Source: Candidatus Omnitrophota bacterium
GTDB lineage: Bacteria > Omnitrophota > Gorgyraeia > B26-G9
Assembly (NCBI GenBank): GCA_003645745.1
Contig: QNCH01000070.1
Location: 1 to 7,539 of the forward strand
Direction of reading: 5' to 3'
DNA length: 7,539 nucleotides
In this document: piece after piece, positions 1 through 5,899 of the stretch
Layout: each line of letters begins with the position of its first letter
Numbering within the stretch: position 1 is the stretch's first letter
The notes under the pieces: generated by a model
What the model saw: only the letters and a program-made list of their open reading frames with translations
What the model was told of the DNA's origin: nothing
Databases searched by the model: none
Program-made: the position numbers and the translations under genes

Positions 1-58
1 ATTGTGGAAGATTGCATATCTTATCCTAAATCTCAGCAAGTCTCATGTTAATTTAATA
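1..58 (+). other. Left edge: possible 3' end of an upstream gene
   Basis: Two forward frames are open from the window edge: frame 1 for 16 codons to TAA at 49-51, and frame 2 into the first repeat element, to TAA at 71-73. Either could be the tail of an upstream gene, but neither short peptide is recognisable. No RNA gene or clear terminator is visible here. Confidence 0.2.
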
Positions 59-230
59 TATACTCAAACGTAATCGGTTTGTAAAATTTAGGCGTTTCCC
101 CTGTGCCCTATATTGGAACGTTCAACCGCAGGTGCAGCGCGCTGCGTTGAGGTTTGGCGATTGAAGAACGTTTCAAAATGCGGCGTGAGGTGGATGTCAT
201 AAAATTGCAAACCAATTACGTTTGAGTATA
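59..230 (+). mobile_element. MITE-like palindromic element, copy 1 (172 bp)
   Basis: This element is bounded by 26-base terminal inverted repeats at 59-84 and 205-230, starting TATACTCAAACGTAAT, with two mismatches between the ends. Both ends run into further TA bases, so a TA or TATA target duplication is possible. The interior is itself an imperfect palindrome: outer arms around 90-123 and 165-200, and a perfect central palindrome GCAGCGCGCTGC at 134-145. It has no coding capacity. Short length, inverted ends and TA-rich flanks fit a non-autonomous MITE, comparable in form to Neisseria Correia elements or pneumococcal RUP. It has the same orientation as the copy at 2938-3118. The right end lies 28 bases before the cheA ATG. 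Confidence 0.85.
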
Positions 231-231
231 T

Positions 232-236
232 AAGGA
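232..236 (+). promoter_or_regulatory. Candidate ribosome binding site for cheA, start ambiguous
   Basis: AAGGA follows the right end of the repeat element directly. It is 13 bases before an in-frame TTG at 250 and 22 bases before the ATG at 259. Neither spacing is ideal. This is the only purine-rich site upstream, so the cheA start is not settled by it. Confidence 0.35.
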
Positions 237-258
237 ATTTTTTTTAAATTTGTTACTT

Positions 259-1827
259 ATGGAAAATATATCTAAGTTTTTAGAAGATTTTATTGCGCAG
301 GGCGAGGAAATGCTGAGAAATGCGCATGAACAGGCAATAATTTTAGAAGCATCGTTAGATGACCGGAATGCTTTGAATTCGCTTTTCCGTATTTATCATA
401 CGCTTAAAGGCGGTGCTGCAATGCTTGGGCTAACAGCAATTAAACAGATTTCTCATAAATTGGAAGATGTGCTTGCTGCTATAAGGGATGGTTGTATTCG
501 CCAGGATAAACCTTTGCTGACATTGTTGTGGAAAGGTTCTGGGTTTATTGCTGATAGGATTGAATTATTAAAAACTACAGAGAGCAGTCAACCTCTTAAA
601 ACCTGTGAGGATGAGTTTATTTCTTTATTGGAAGATAAACTTTCAGGTTTCTATTTTGTCCAGAAGCAGGACAAAGTTAGCTTAAGGTCAACAGATAATG
701 TGCGTTATTTTTGCGATAAGCTTGATGTTACTCGAAATGTTTTTATTATTCGTGCATTTTTAGATAAAATAAAATCAAGTAAAGGTGAGACAGCAGATAC
801 AGATAATTTTATGCAGAATGTGCTTTGTCTATCAAATATTTTTAGAGCAAACGCAAAGGAGCAAAGTGTTTGTGCTTTAGAGAAAATGATTTCTGATTTT
901 GAATTGCTTGTGAGTGATGATGGCACTATAGATGATTTTTTATATAATTTGTTGGCTGAAAGTTTTCAAAATGCGTTGCAGGGTATTGCGAAACAAACAG
1001 TTCAGCAAGCACCTGCTAAGCCTTCTGCTTTGCGTGTGTTTAAAATAGAGCCTACTTTTCGTATTAAAGAAGAATCTATCGATGAACTGCTTAAATCTGT
1101 ACAAGGAATAGATGAGGCAGAAAAATTATTTTTTGGAGTCAGGGATATTTTAAATCAGCAAAATGCAGATTCAGGGCTTCGTTTAAAAATGCATCAGGCA
1201 TTAAATATTTTGAGTTTCGCGCGTCAGGATCTTTTTCAGATGTTGGTTAAAATTAAATTAGTCTCTCCTGATCTACTTTTGAAAAAAATAGAAAAGTTAG
1301 TCTGCTCTTTAGCACAGTCTTGTGACAAAAATGTTTGCATTGAAACAGAATGCTTAAACACTCTTGTGGAAAGGGCGAATATGGAAATTTTAGAAAATGT
1401 TTTAATCCATATTGTACGTAATTGTATTGATCATGGCATAGAAATGTCTGGTGAGCGTTTAGCCCAGGGTAAGCCTGAACAGGGAAGAATTAAGATTTCT
1501 ATATCTGAAGATGAGAACAATTTATTTGTTGCTGTTGAAGATGACGGCAAGGGCATAGATTTTCAGGCATTACGTACAAACGCGTATAAAAGTGGAAAAA
1601 TTACTATAGAGCAAAGAGATCTGATGACTGACAGTGACGCGGTTAAACTTTTGTTTGCTCCTGGGGTAACTACAGCTAAGCAGATAACTGATGTTTCAGG
1701 ACGCGGAGTGGGAATGGATGTAGTTTTAAATCTTATAGAAAAAGCGCAAGGCACGATTAATATATCTTCTGTTGATAGGCAAGGTACAAATATTTTAATT
1801 TCTCTACCGCGTAGATTTAAACAATAG
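259..1827 (+). CDS. cheA: Chemotaxis histidine kinase CheA, lacking the CheW-like (P5) domain
   Basis: CheA is the cytoplasmic kinase that autophosphorylates on His and passes phosphate to CheY and CheB-type receivers. Numbering is from ATG 259 (522 aa). An Hpt (P1) domain spans about 1-110 with phospho-acceptor His47 in YHTLKG. A mostly helical stretch, about 127-247, does not resemble a normal P2 domain. A dimerisation-like region begins near 267. The ATPase domain carries N box HIVRNCIDHGIE (384-395), G1 DDGKG (428-432) and GRGVGMD (481-487), so catalysis looks intact. The protein ends at SLPRRFKQ, exactly where P4 normally ends. The roughly 130-residue CheW-like P5 domain, which couples CheA to CheW and receptors, is absent, and typical CheA proteins exceed 600 aa. 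ATG 259 was chosen because it places the His at 47, close to E. coli His48. An in-frame TTG at 250 would add three residues and sits closer to the AAGGA site. Confidence 0.93.
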   Translation: MENISKFLEDFIAQGEEMLRNAHEQAIILEASLDDRNALNSLFRIYHTLKGGAAMLGLTAIKQISHKLEDVLAAIRDGCIRQDKPLLTLLWKGSGFIADRIELLKTTESSQPLKTCEDEFISLLEDKLSGFYFVQKQDKVSLRSTDNVRYFCDKLDVTRNVFIIRAFLDKIKSSKGETADTDNFMQNVLCLSNIFRANAKEQSVCALEKMISDFELLVSDDGTIDDFLYNLLAESFQNALQGIAKQTVQQAPAKPSALRVFKIEPTFRIKEESIDELLKSVQGIDEAEKLFFGVRDILNQQNADSGLRLKMHQALNILSFARQDLFQMLVKIKLVSPDLLLKKIEKLVCSLAQSCDKNVCIETECLNTLVERANMEILENVLIHIVRNCIDHGIEMSGERLAQGKPEQGRIKISISEDENNLFVAVEDDGKGIDFQALRTNAYKSGKITIEQRDLMTDSDAVKLLFAPGVTTAKQITDVSGRGVGMDVVLNLIEKAQGTINISSVDRQGTNILISLPRRFKQ

Positions 1828-1880
1828 GGCAGTGATGGAGTGGTAAAACTTTTCACTGTTTCGCAATTTTATAAAAGATA

Positions 1881-1979
1881 TATACTCAAACGTATACTCA
1901 AATGCAATTTGTTTGGCTCAATCAGAACCGCGATGCAGGGAAACGTCATAAAATTGCAAACTAATTACGTTTGAGTATA
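1881..1979. mobile_element. MITE-like element, copy 2 (99 bp, internally deleted/rearranged)
   Basis: This shares the family ends but is much shorter. The left end is doubled: TATACTCAAACG at 1881-1892 is followed at once by TATACTCAAATG at 1893-1904. The right end, about 1950-1979, matches copy 1 closely (TTGCAA, then ATTACGTTTGAGTATA). The middle lacks the central stem. It joins a GGCTCAATCAGAAC segment, found in the strand orientation of copy 4, to a GATGCAGG segment in the orientation of copies 1 and 3. It therefore looks like a chimera or a deletion product. It occupies most of the 173-base gap between cheA and the cheD fusion. Confidence 0.78.
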
Positions 1980-1987
1980 TTGATAAT

Positions 1988-1992
1988 AGGAG
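1988..1992 (+). promoter_or_regulatory. Ribosome binding site deciding the cheD-receiver start
   Basis: AGGAG lies 8 bases before ATG 2001. This supports ATG 2001 over the in-frame TTG at 1971, which lies inside the right end of repeat copy 2 and has no upstream site of its own. Confidence 0.8.
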
Positions 1993-2000
1993 TAAGAATT

Positions 2001-2936
2001 ATGGATAAAAAGATTTTTTTATTGCCTGGAGAATTATTTGTTTCCCGGGAACCTGTGGAAATTGATACTTTATTAGGTTCATGTGTAGCTATATGTTTAT
2101 TTAATCGTAAACAATGTTTCGGCGGAATGAATCATTTTATGCTGTCGCATCCTCCGTTAGGCACAGTTGCTTCAGGCAAACATGGGGATTATTCCAGTAA
2201 GATTTTAATTCAGAAAATGCTTTCTTTTGATCAGAACACGCAGAATTTAGAAGCATTTGTTTTAGGTGGAGGCAATGTTACCGGACATTTGAGTATAGGC
2301 GCTGGTATAGGCGCGAAAAATATTATTTTGGCAAAACAAATTCTTGAGGAATACAGAATAAAAATTACACATAAAGATATTGGCGGTATTTTGGGGAGAA
2401 AAGTTTATTTTAAAAATTGGAATGGAGAGATAATTGTTAAGAAAATTGAAAAGTCTATTCAAAGCAGGGCTATTGAGCAGAAAAGAATGGATCTGGCAAA
2501 ACGCAGAATAAAAGTTTTAATAGTAGATGATTCCGCGCTTATTCGTTCAATTATTACTGAAGCAATCTCCATAGATCCTCAAATAGAGGTTGTTGGGCAG
2601 GCGGAAAATCCTTATGTTGCCAGAGAAATAATGTTGGAAAAAGATCCTGATGTTCTTTGTCTGGATATTATTATGCCAAAGATGGATGGTATAACTTTTT
2701 TAAAGAAGTTATTTCTATACAAACCAAAACCAGTAATTATTATCAGCACAGTTGCTCAAAAGGGCAGCAAATTGCGGGAACAAGCGCAGCGTATTGGAGC
2801 GGTTGATGTTATTGATAAAGAAGATTTGGAATTGTATAATGGGATGGATGTTGTGCGGTCAGCTTTAATTAATAAAATTAAAGCAGCATCAAAAGTCTGG
2901 GTGCAGAAAAAAACTAAAGAAGAGTTAGCTAAATAA
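2001..2936 (+). CDS. cheD: Chemoreceptor glutamine deamidase CheD fused to a CheB-type receiver domain
   Basis: CheD deamidates specific receptor glutamines to glutamate. In Bacillus and Thermotoga it also partners the phosphatase CheC. This protein has 311 aa against about 160 for ordinary CheD. Residues 1-150 are CheD: LGSCVAICLF with catalytic Cys28, GGMNHFMLS with His45, a likely Thr23, VLGGGN, the IGAKN motif and GGILGRKVYF. A charged linker (about 151-168) leads to a receiver domain (169-290) with acidic pair Asp176-Asp177, phospho-acceptor Asp222 in LDIIMPKMDG, Ser249/Thr250 and Lys273. By hand the receiver shares 44 of 84 ungapped positions with CheB encoded at 4815-5873, and similarity continues into CheB's linker helix (KIKAA). 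It is therefore a CheB-type receiver without the methylesterase domain rather than a CheY. Both halves keep their key residues. A repeat element begins one base after the stop. Inference: deamidase activity may be gated by CheA phosphorylation. Confidence 0.93.
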   Translation: MDKKIFLLPGELFVSREPVEIDTLLGSCVAICLFNRKQCFGGMNHFMLSHPPLGTVASGKHGDYSSKILIQKMLSFDQNTQNLEAFVLGGGNVTGHLSIGAGIGAKNIILAKQILEEYRIKITHKDIGGILGRKVYFKNWNGEIIVKKIEKSIQSRAIEQKRMDLAKRRIKVLIVDDSALIRSIITEAISIDPQIEVVGQAENPYVAREIMLEKDPDVLCLDIIMPKMDGITFLKKLFLYKPKPVIIISTVAQKGSKLREQAQRIGAVDVIDKEDLELYNGMDVVRSALINKIKAASKVWVQKKTKEELAK

Positions 2937-2937
2937 T

Positions 2938-3118
2938 TATACTCAAACGCAATTAGTTTGCAAAATTCAGGCGTTTTCATGTGCTGTAGATTGGAATGTT
3001 CTGATTAAGTCAAACCACAGGCGCAACTTGTTGCGTTGAGGATTTACGAATGAAGAACTTTTCAAGATGCAGTGCAGGGGGACGTTCTGAAATTGCAAAT
3101 TAATTGCGTTTGAGTATA
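2938..3118 (+). mobile_element. MITE-like palindromic element, copy 3 (181 bp, longest)
   Basis: Terminal inverted repeats at 2938-2963 and 3093-3118 start TATACTCAAACGCAAT and differ at one of 26 positions. The central stem is CGCAAC (3022-3027), TT, GTTGCG (3030-3035), inside longer imperfect arms that pair AACCACAGG-type sequence with its partner and, further out, GGAATGTTC with GAAGAACTT. It starts one base past the stop codon of the cheD fusion and does not supply that stop. It reads in the same orientation as copy 1 and appears to be the most complete member, so it is a good reference for the family. Confidence 0.87.
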
Positions 3119-3206
3119 GTGTAGTCATAAATAGGGAATCGGCCAAAGGCTGCTTGAATACGAGATGCCAAAGACACAATTTATGGACACGTTGAGTATA
3201 TAATTT
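3119..3206 (+). other. Spacer with an orphan repeat end upstream of cheR
   Basis: The stretch between repeat copy 3 and the cheR ribosome binding site contains no convincing gene. At 3190-3200 it ends in GTTGAGTATA, nearly the same as the GTTTGAGTATA terminus of the repeat family at 3108-3118. There is no matching left end, so it may be the relic of an older insertion. The frames here do not encode CheB methylesterase remnants. Confidence 0.4.
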
Positions 3207-3210
3207 AGGA
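3207..3210 (+). promoter_or_regulatory. Ribosome binding site for cheR
   Basis: AGGA lies 6 bases upstream of ATG 3217. This favours that start over the in-frame ATG at 3244, which has no such site. Confidence 0.6.
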
Positions 3211-3216
3211 TTAAAT

Positions 3217-4077
3217 ATGGCGGTTGTTACATCATATCTGGATATGGAATTGTCGGAGCAGGAGTATAAATTGTTTTCAGCCCTTATTTATAAATTTAGC
3301 GGAATAAACCTTGGCTCAAATAAAAAAGAATTACTTAAAGCAAGGTTAATGAAACGTGTTAAATATTATAAATTTGATTCATACCGTCAATATTATGATT
3401 ATCTTTTAAGCGGTACAGCTAAAGATGAGTTTGTGGAATTATTGAATGTAGTTTCTACAAATGTAACTTCTTTTTTTCGTGAGAAAAATCATTTTGATTA
3501 TCTGAATAAATATGTATTTCCTGCTATAGTACAAAATAAAAAGAAAATTGGTTCTAATAAAATTCGCATATGGTCAGCAGCAAGCTCAACAGGTGAAGAG
3601 CCATATACAATATTGATCTGCTTGTTAGAATATTTTAAAAATATCCTGGCATGGGATGTTAAATTGTTAGCTACTGATATTTCTACTAAAGTTTTATTAT
3701 CCGCGCAGCAAGGAGTTTATGGTTATGAAAAGGTAAAAGGCATTCCTCTGCAATTGCAAAGCAAATATTTTGATCAGGGATATAATGGCAGACAAAAAAT
3801 TTTGAAGGCAAAAAATATTTTGCGTGATTTAGTTGTGTTTCGCAGATTAAATTTAATGCGTCGAAGTTTTCCTTTTAAGAGAAAGTTTGATATAATTTTT
3901 TGTCGTAATGTAATGATTTATTTTGATAAAAAAACACAGAATGAATTAGTAAAAAAATTTTACCATTACTTAGAAAATGATGGGTATCTTTTTATCGGAC
4001 ATTCTGAAAGTTTGCTTGGCGCTGGAGTTGATTTTAAAAGTGTAACCAACGCAGTGTTTAAAAAACAGGGCTGTTGA
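3217..4077 (+). CDS. cheR: Chemotaxis protein methyltransferase CheR
   Basis: CheR uses S-adenosylmethionine to methylate glutamates on chemoreceptors, opposing CheB. The 286-aa product has the usual length for the family. A helical N-terminal domain (about 10-75) is followed by TNVTSFFRE (81-89), the SAM-binding loop WSAASSTGEEPYT (119-131), LATDIS (151-156), VFRRLNLM (207-214), FCRNVMIYFD (228-237) and GHSESL (261-266). These are the standard CheR motifs in order, and nothing is missing. The usual Cys of the AACSTGEE loop is Ser here, a conservative change that should not matter. The following cheD-like gene starts only 6 bases after the TGA, so the two are very probably co-transcribed and perhaps translationally coupled. 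Confidence 0.96.
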   Translation: MAVVTSYLDMELSEQEYKLFSALIYKFSGINLGSNKKELLKARLMKRVKYYKFDSYRQYYDYLLSGTAKDEFVELLNVVSTNVTSFFREKNHFDYLNKYVFPAIVQNKKKIGSNKIRIWSAASSTGEEPYTILICLLEYFKNILAWDVKLLATDISTKVLLSAQQGVYGYEKVKGIPLQLQSKYFDQGYNGRQKILKAKNILRDLVVFRRLNLMRRSFPFKRKFDIIFCRNVMIYFDKKTQNELVKKFYHYLENDGYLFIGHSESLLGAGVDFKSVTNAVFKKQGC

Positions 4078-4083
4078 ATTTAT

Positions 4084-4599
4084 ATGCGGAATACATCACA
4101 GAGATATGAATATTTTTTAGATCCAGGTTACATTGCAGTAAACGATAAGCCAACATTATTCTGTTCTGTTTGCGGTAATGGGATTATTATAGTTATTTGG
4201 GATAAAATAAAACATAGTGGAGGTATGGCGCATTGTATTTTTCCCAAAAAACAGAAACAAAAGGAAAAAACTAATTATCAGGCTGATGTTGCTCTGCCGA
4301 TGATGATTAATAAAATGCTTGCTTTGAAATCAGTTCCGCGTAATATGGAAGCGCAGGTTTTAGGCGGAGGAAATTTTCTCGGGTTTTCTGCTAAGCGCGC
4401 AAATCAAGTTATTCGCGTAATCAAAAAAATATTAGATAAATTCGGCATTGCTATAGTTTCCTGCGATACAGGAGGGATAATTGGCCGCAAAGTTATGTTT
4501 GATACTTTTTCAGGTGATGTGATTGTAATTAAAACAAAAAAAGTACGCTCTACAGATTGGGCACCTGAGCATTTGATTGGGCAGGATGATAGAGTTTAG
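4084..4599 (+). CDS. cheD: Divergent CheD-like protein, catalytic Cys replaced by Gly
   Basis: This 171-aa protein has the length and C-terminal hallmarks of CheD: EAQVLGGGN, DTGGIIGRKVMF and a final SGDVIVIK strand. Its active-site region differs. Aligned without gaps to the fusion protein encoded at 2001-2936, LLGSC becomes VCGNG, placing Gly33 (codon GGG, 4180-4182) at the catalytic Cys. His50 in GGMAH is kept at the same 17-residue spacing. The Thr position is Ser28, the usual Asn before the His is Ala, and IGAKN is replaced by AKRAN with a three-residue shortening. Cys27 and Cys30 lie nearby but out of register. From what is known of the family, which uses a Cys-His-Thr triad, deamidase activity is unlikely. 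A binding role, for example toward CheC, receptors or the other CheD, is an inference. No good ribosome binding site is seen, so coupling to cheR is likely. Confidence 0.85.
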   Translation: MRNTSQRYEYFLDPGYIAVNDKPTLFCSVCGNGIIIVIWDKIKHSGGMAHCIFPKKQKQKEKTNYQADVALPMMINKMLALKSVPRNMEAQVLGGGNFLGFSAKRANQVIRVIKKILDKFGIAIVSCDTGGIIGRKVMFDTFSGDVIVIKTKKVRSTDWAPEHLIGQDDRV

Positions 4600-4624
4600 C
4601 GTGGAGGGTGGAGAAGAGAGTATA

Positions 4625-4773
4625 TATACTCAAACGTAATTGGTTTGTAATTTTATGACATTCCCCTGCACTGCATCTTGAAACGTTCTTCATTCGTAAA
4701 TTTTTAGGCGCAGCAAGCTGCGCTTGCGGTTTGACTCAATCAGAACGTTCCAATCTACTTGCGTTTGAGTATA
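4625..4773 (-). mobile_element. MITE-like palindromic element, copy 4 (149 bp, inverted)
   Basis: This copy reads as the reverse complement of copies 1 and 3: TGCATCTTGAAACGTTC here matches the complement of the 3' half of copy 3. The left end, starting TATACTCAAACGTAAT, is full length. The right end keeps only about 15 bases, CTTGCGTTTGAGTATA on this strand, and then jumps to internal sequence, consistent with a deletion of about 32 bases relative to copy 3. The central stem is GCGCAGC (4708-4714), AA, GCTGCGC (4717-4723). It fills the gap between the cheD-like gene and cheB. Confidence 0.85.
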
Positions 4774-4814
4774 GAGGGTAAAGGAATAGTTATTTTTAGG
4801 ATAATCTTGTAAAT

Positions 4815-5873
4815 ATGATGAAAAAAATAAAAGTATTAATTGTTGATGATTCTCCGGTAGTTCGAAATATTTTGTCAAGGGAGCTGTCTAAAGATGCTTT
4901 GATTGAAATTATTGGAACAGCACCTGACCCTTATATTGCGAGAGATAAAATTGTGCGTTTAAAACCTGATGTGATTACTCTGGATGTGGAAATGCCGCGT
5001 ATGGATGGCATTACTTTTTTACAGAAATTAATGGTTTATCATCCTATGCCGGTGATAATTTTGAGTTCTTTAACTCCTTCTGGATGTGAAACCGCCTTAA
5101 AAGCTTTAGAATTAGGCGCTGTGGAAGTAATGCATAAGCCTGAAATAGACCTTTCTTATAAGTTGAAAGAAATGATTATTTTACTTGTTGATAAAATTAA
5201 AGCTGCAGATGCGGTAAAATATCGTTTTAATGCTAATGCCCTAAAAAATAAAAAAATAGCCGCGCCTGTTCCTTTAAAAATGACATCTATGCTTAAAACA
5301 ACAGATAAAATTGTGGCTATTGGAGCCTCAACAGGAGGCACGGAAGCTTTAAGAAGTATCATTGCTGTTTTGCCGCCTAATTTTCCAGGTACAGTTGTTA
5401 CTCAGCATATGCCTGAAAATTTTACCCAGTCATTTGCAGATAGTTTAGATAAAATAAGTCAGGTTGAAGTTAGAGAAGGGAAAAATGGCGATACTGTGCG
5501 GCCCGGCCTTGTATTTATCGCGCGCGGCAATTATCATATGCTTTTGCGCCGCAGCGGGGCAAGATACTATATTGAAGTTAAACAAGGGCCTTTAATTTGT
5601 CGGCAAAGGCCTTCAGTGGAAGTTTTATTTAATTCTGTGGCAAAATGTGCTGGTAAAAATGCTATTGGCGTAATTTTGACTGGTATGGGCAATGACGGGG
5701 CATTTGGTATGCTGCAATTAAAAGAGAGCGGGGCATTTACTATTGCCCAGGATGAACAGAGTTGTGTTGTTTTTGGTATGCCGAAAGAAGCCATTAAAGC
5801 TGGGGCAGTAGAAAAGATTTTGCCTTTAAATCGCATTCCTCAGGCATTAATGAACAGGCTGGCAGTAATGTAA
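4815..5873 (+). CDS. cheB: Protein-glutamate methylesterase/response regulator CheB
   Basis: CheB removes methyl groups from chemoreceptors, and in many species also deamidates glutamines, when phosphorylated by CheA. The 352-aa product is full length. The receiver (about 4-125) has Asp11-Asp12, phospho-acceptor Asp57 in LDVEMPRMDG, Ser84-Ser85 and Lys108 in HKP. A linker (about 126-162) leads to the methylesterase domain with the triad Ser172 in GASTGG, His198 in QHMPENF and Asp294 in GMGNDGA. RQRPSVEVLF (263-272) and FGMPKEA near the end are also typical. All catalytic residues are present. Two ATG codons stand together (4815, 4818). The nearest AGGA, at 4798-4801, is 13 bases from the first, so translation initiation may be modest. 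Repeat copy 4 ends 41 bases upstream. Confidence 0.97.
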   Translation: MMKKIKVLIVDDSPVVRNILSRELSKDALIEIIGTAPDPYIARDKIVRLKPDVITLDVEMPRMDGITFLQKLMVYHPMPVIILSSLTPSGCETALKALELGAVEVMHKPEIDLSYKLKEMIILLVDKIKAADAVKYRFNANALKNKKIAAPVPLKMTSMLKTTDKIVAIGASTGGTEALRSIIAVLPPNFPGTVVTQHMPENFTQSFADSLDKISQVEVREGKNGDTVRPGLVFIARGNYHMLLRRSGARYYIEVKQGPLICRQRPSVEVLFNSVAKCAGKNAIGVILTGMGNDGAFGMLQLKESGAFTIAQDEQSCVVFGMPKEAIKAGAVEKILPLNRIPQALMNRLAVM

Positions 5874-5889
5874 AGAGTAATGGAAAGTT

Positions 5890-5892
5890 AGG
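5890..5892 (+). promoter_or_regulatory. Weak ribosome binding site for the SwrB-like gene
   Basis: AGG within TTAGGT lies 7 bases before ATG 5900, followed by an A-rich spacer. It agrees with the chosen start, which also gives an uninterrupted N-terminal membrane segment. Confidence 0.45.
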
Positions 5893-5899
5893 TAAAAAA

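Noticed and set aside
1830..1858. Possible terminator after cheA (CAGTGA and TCACTG arms)
   Set aside because: The stem is only 6 bp with a 17-base loop and no proper T run, so it is too weak to call.
1971..2000. TTG start adding ten residues to the cheD fusion
   Set aside because: The TTG lies in the terminus of repeat copy 2, has no ribosome binding site, and ATG 2001 has a good AGGAG 8 bases upstream.
2001..2936. cheD fusion as an assembly artefact joining cheD and cheB
   Set aside because: The receiver differs from that of CheB at about half of its positions, the frame is continuous through a sensible linker, and full-length cheB is present separately.
2967..3179. 70-codon open frame on the minus strand
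   Set aside because: It lies mostly within repeat copy 3, has no recognisable product and is a by-product of the palindromic sequence.
3119..3190. Remnant of a CheB methylesterase domain after the cheD-receiver stop
   Set aside because: Translating the frames by hand gives nothing like GASTGG, QHMP or GNDG motifs.
59..4773. CRISPR array, because of recurring repeats
   Set aside because: The repeats are terminal inverted pairs separated by whole genes, not short direct repeats with regular spacers.
4690..4878. 62-codon open frame on the minus strand
   Set aside because: It spans repeat copy 4 and the start of cheB, with no family resemblance.
5567..5836. 89-codon minus-strand open frame antisense to cheB
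   Set aside because: It is fully inside the conserved methylesterase domain coding sequence. The same reasoning removes the other antisense frames within cheA, cheD, cheB and the SwrB-like gene.
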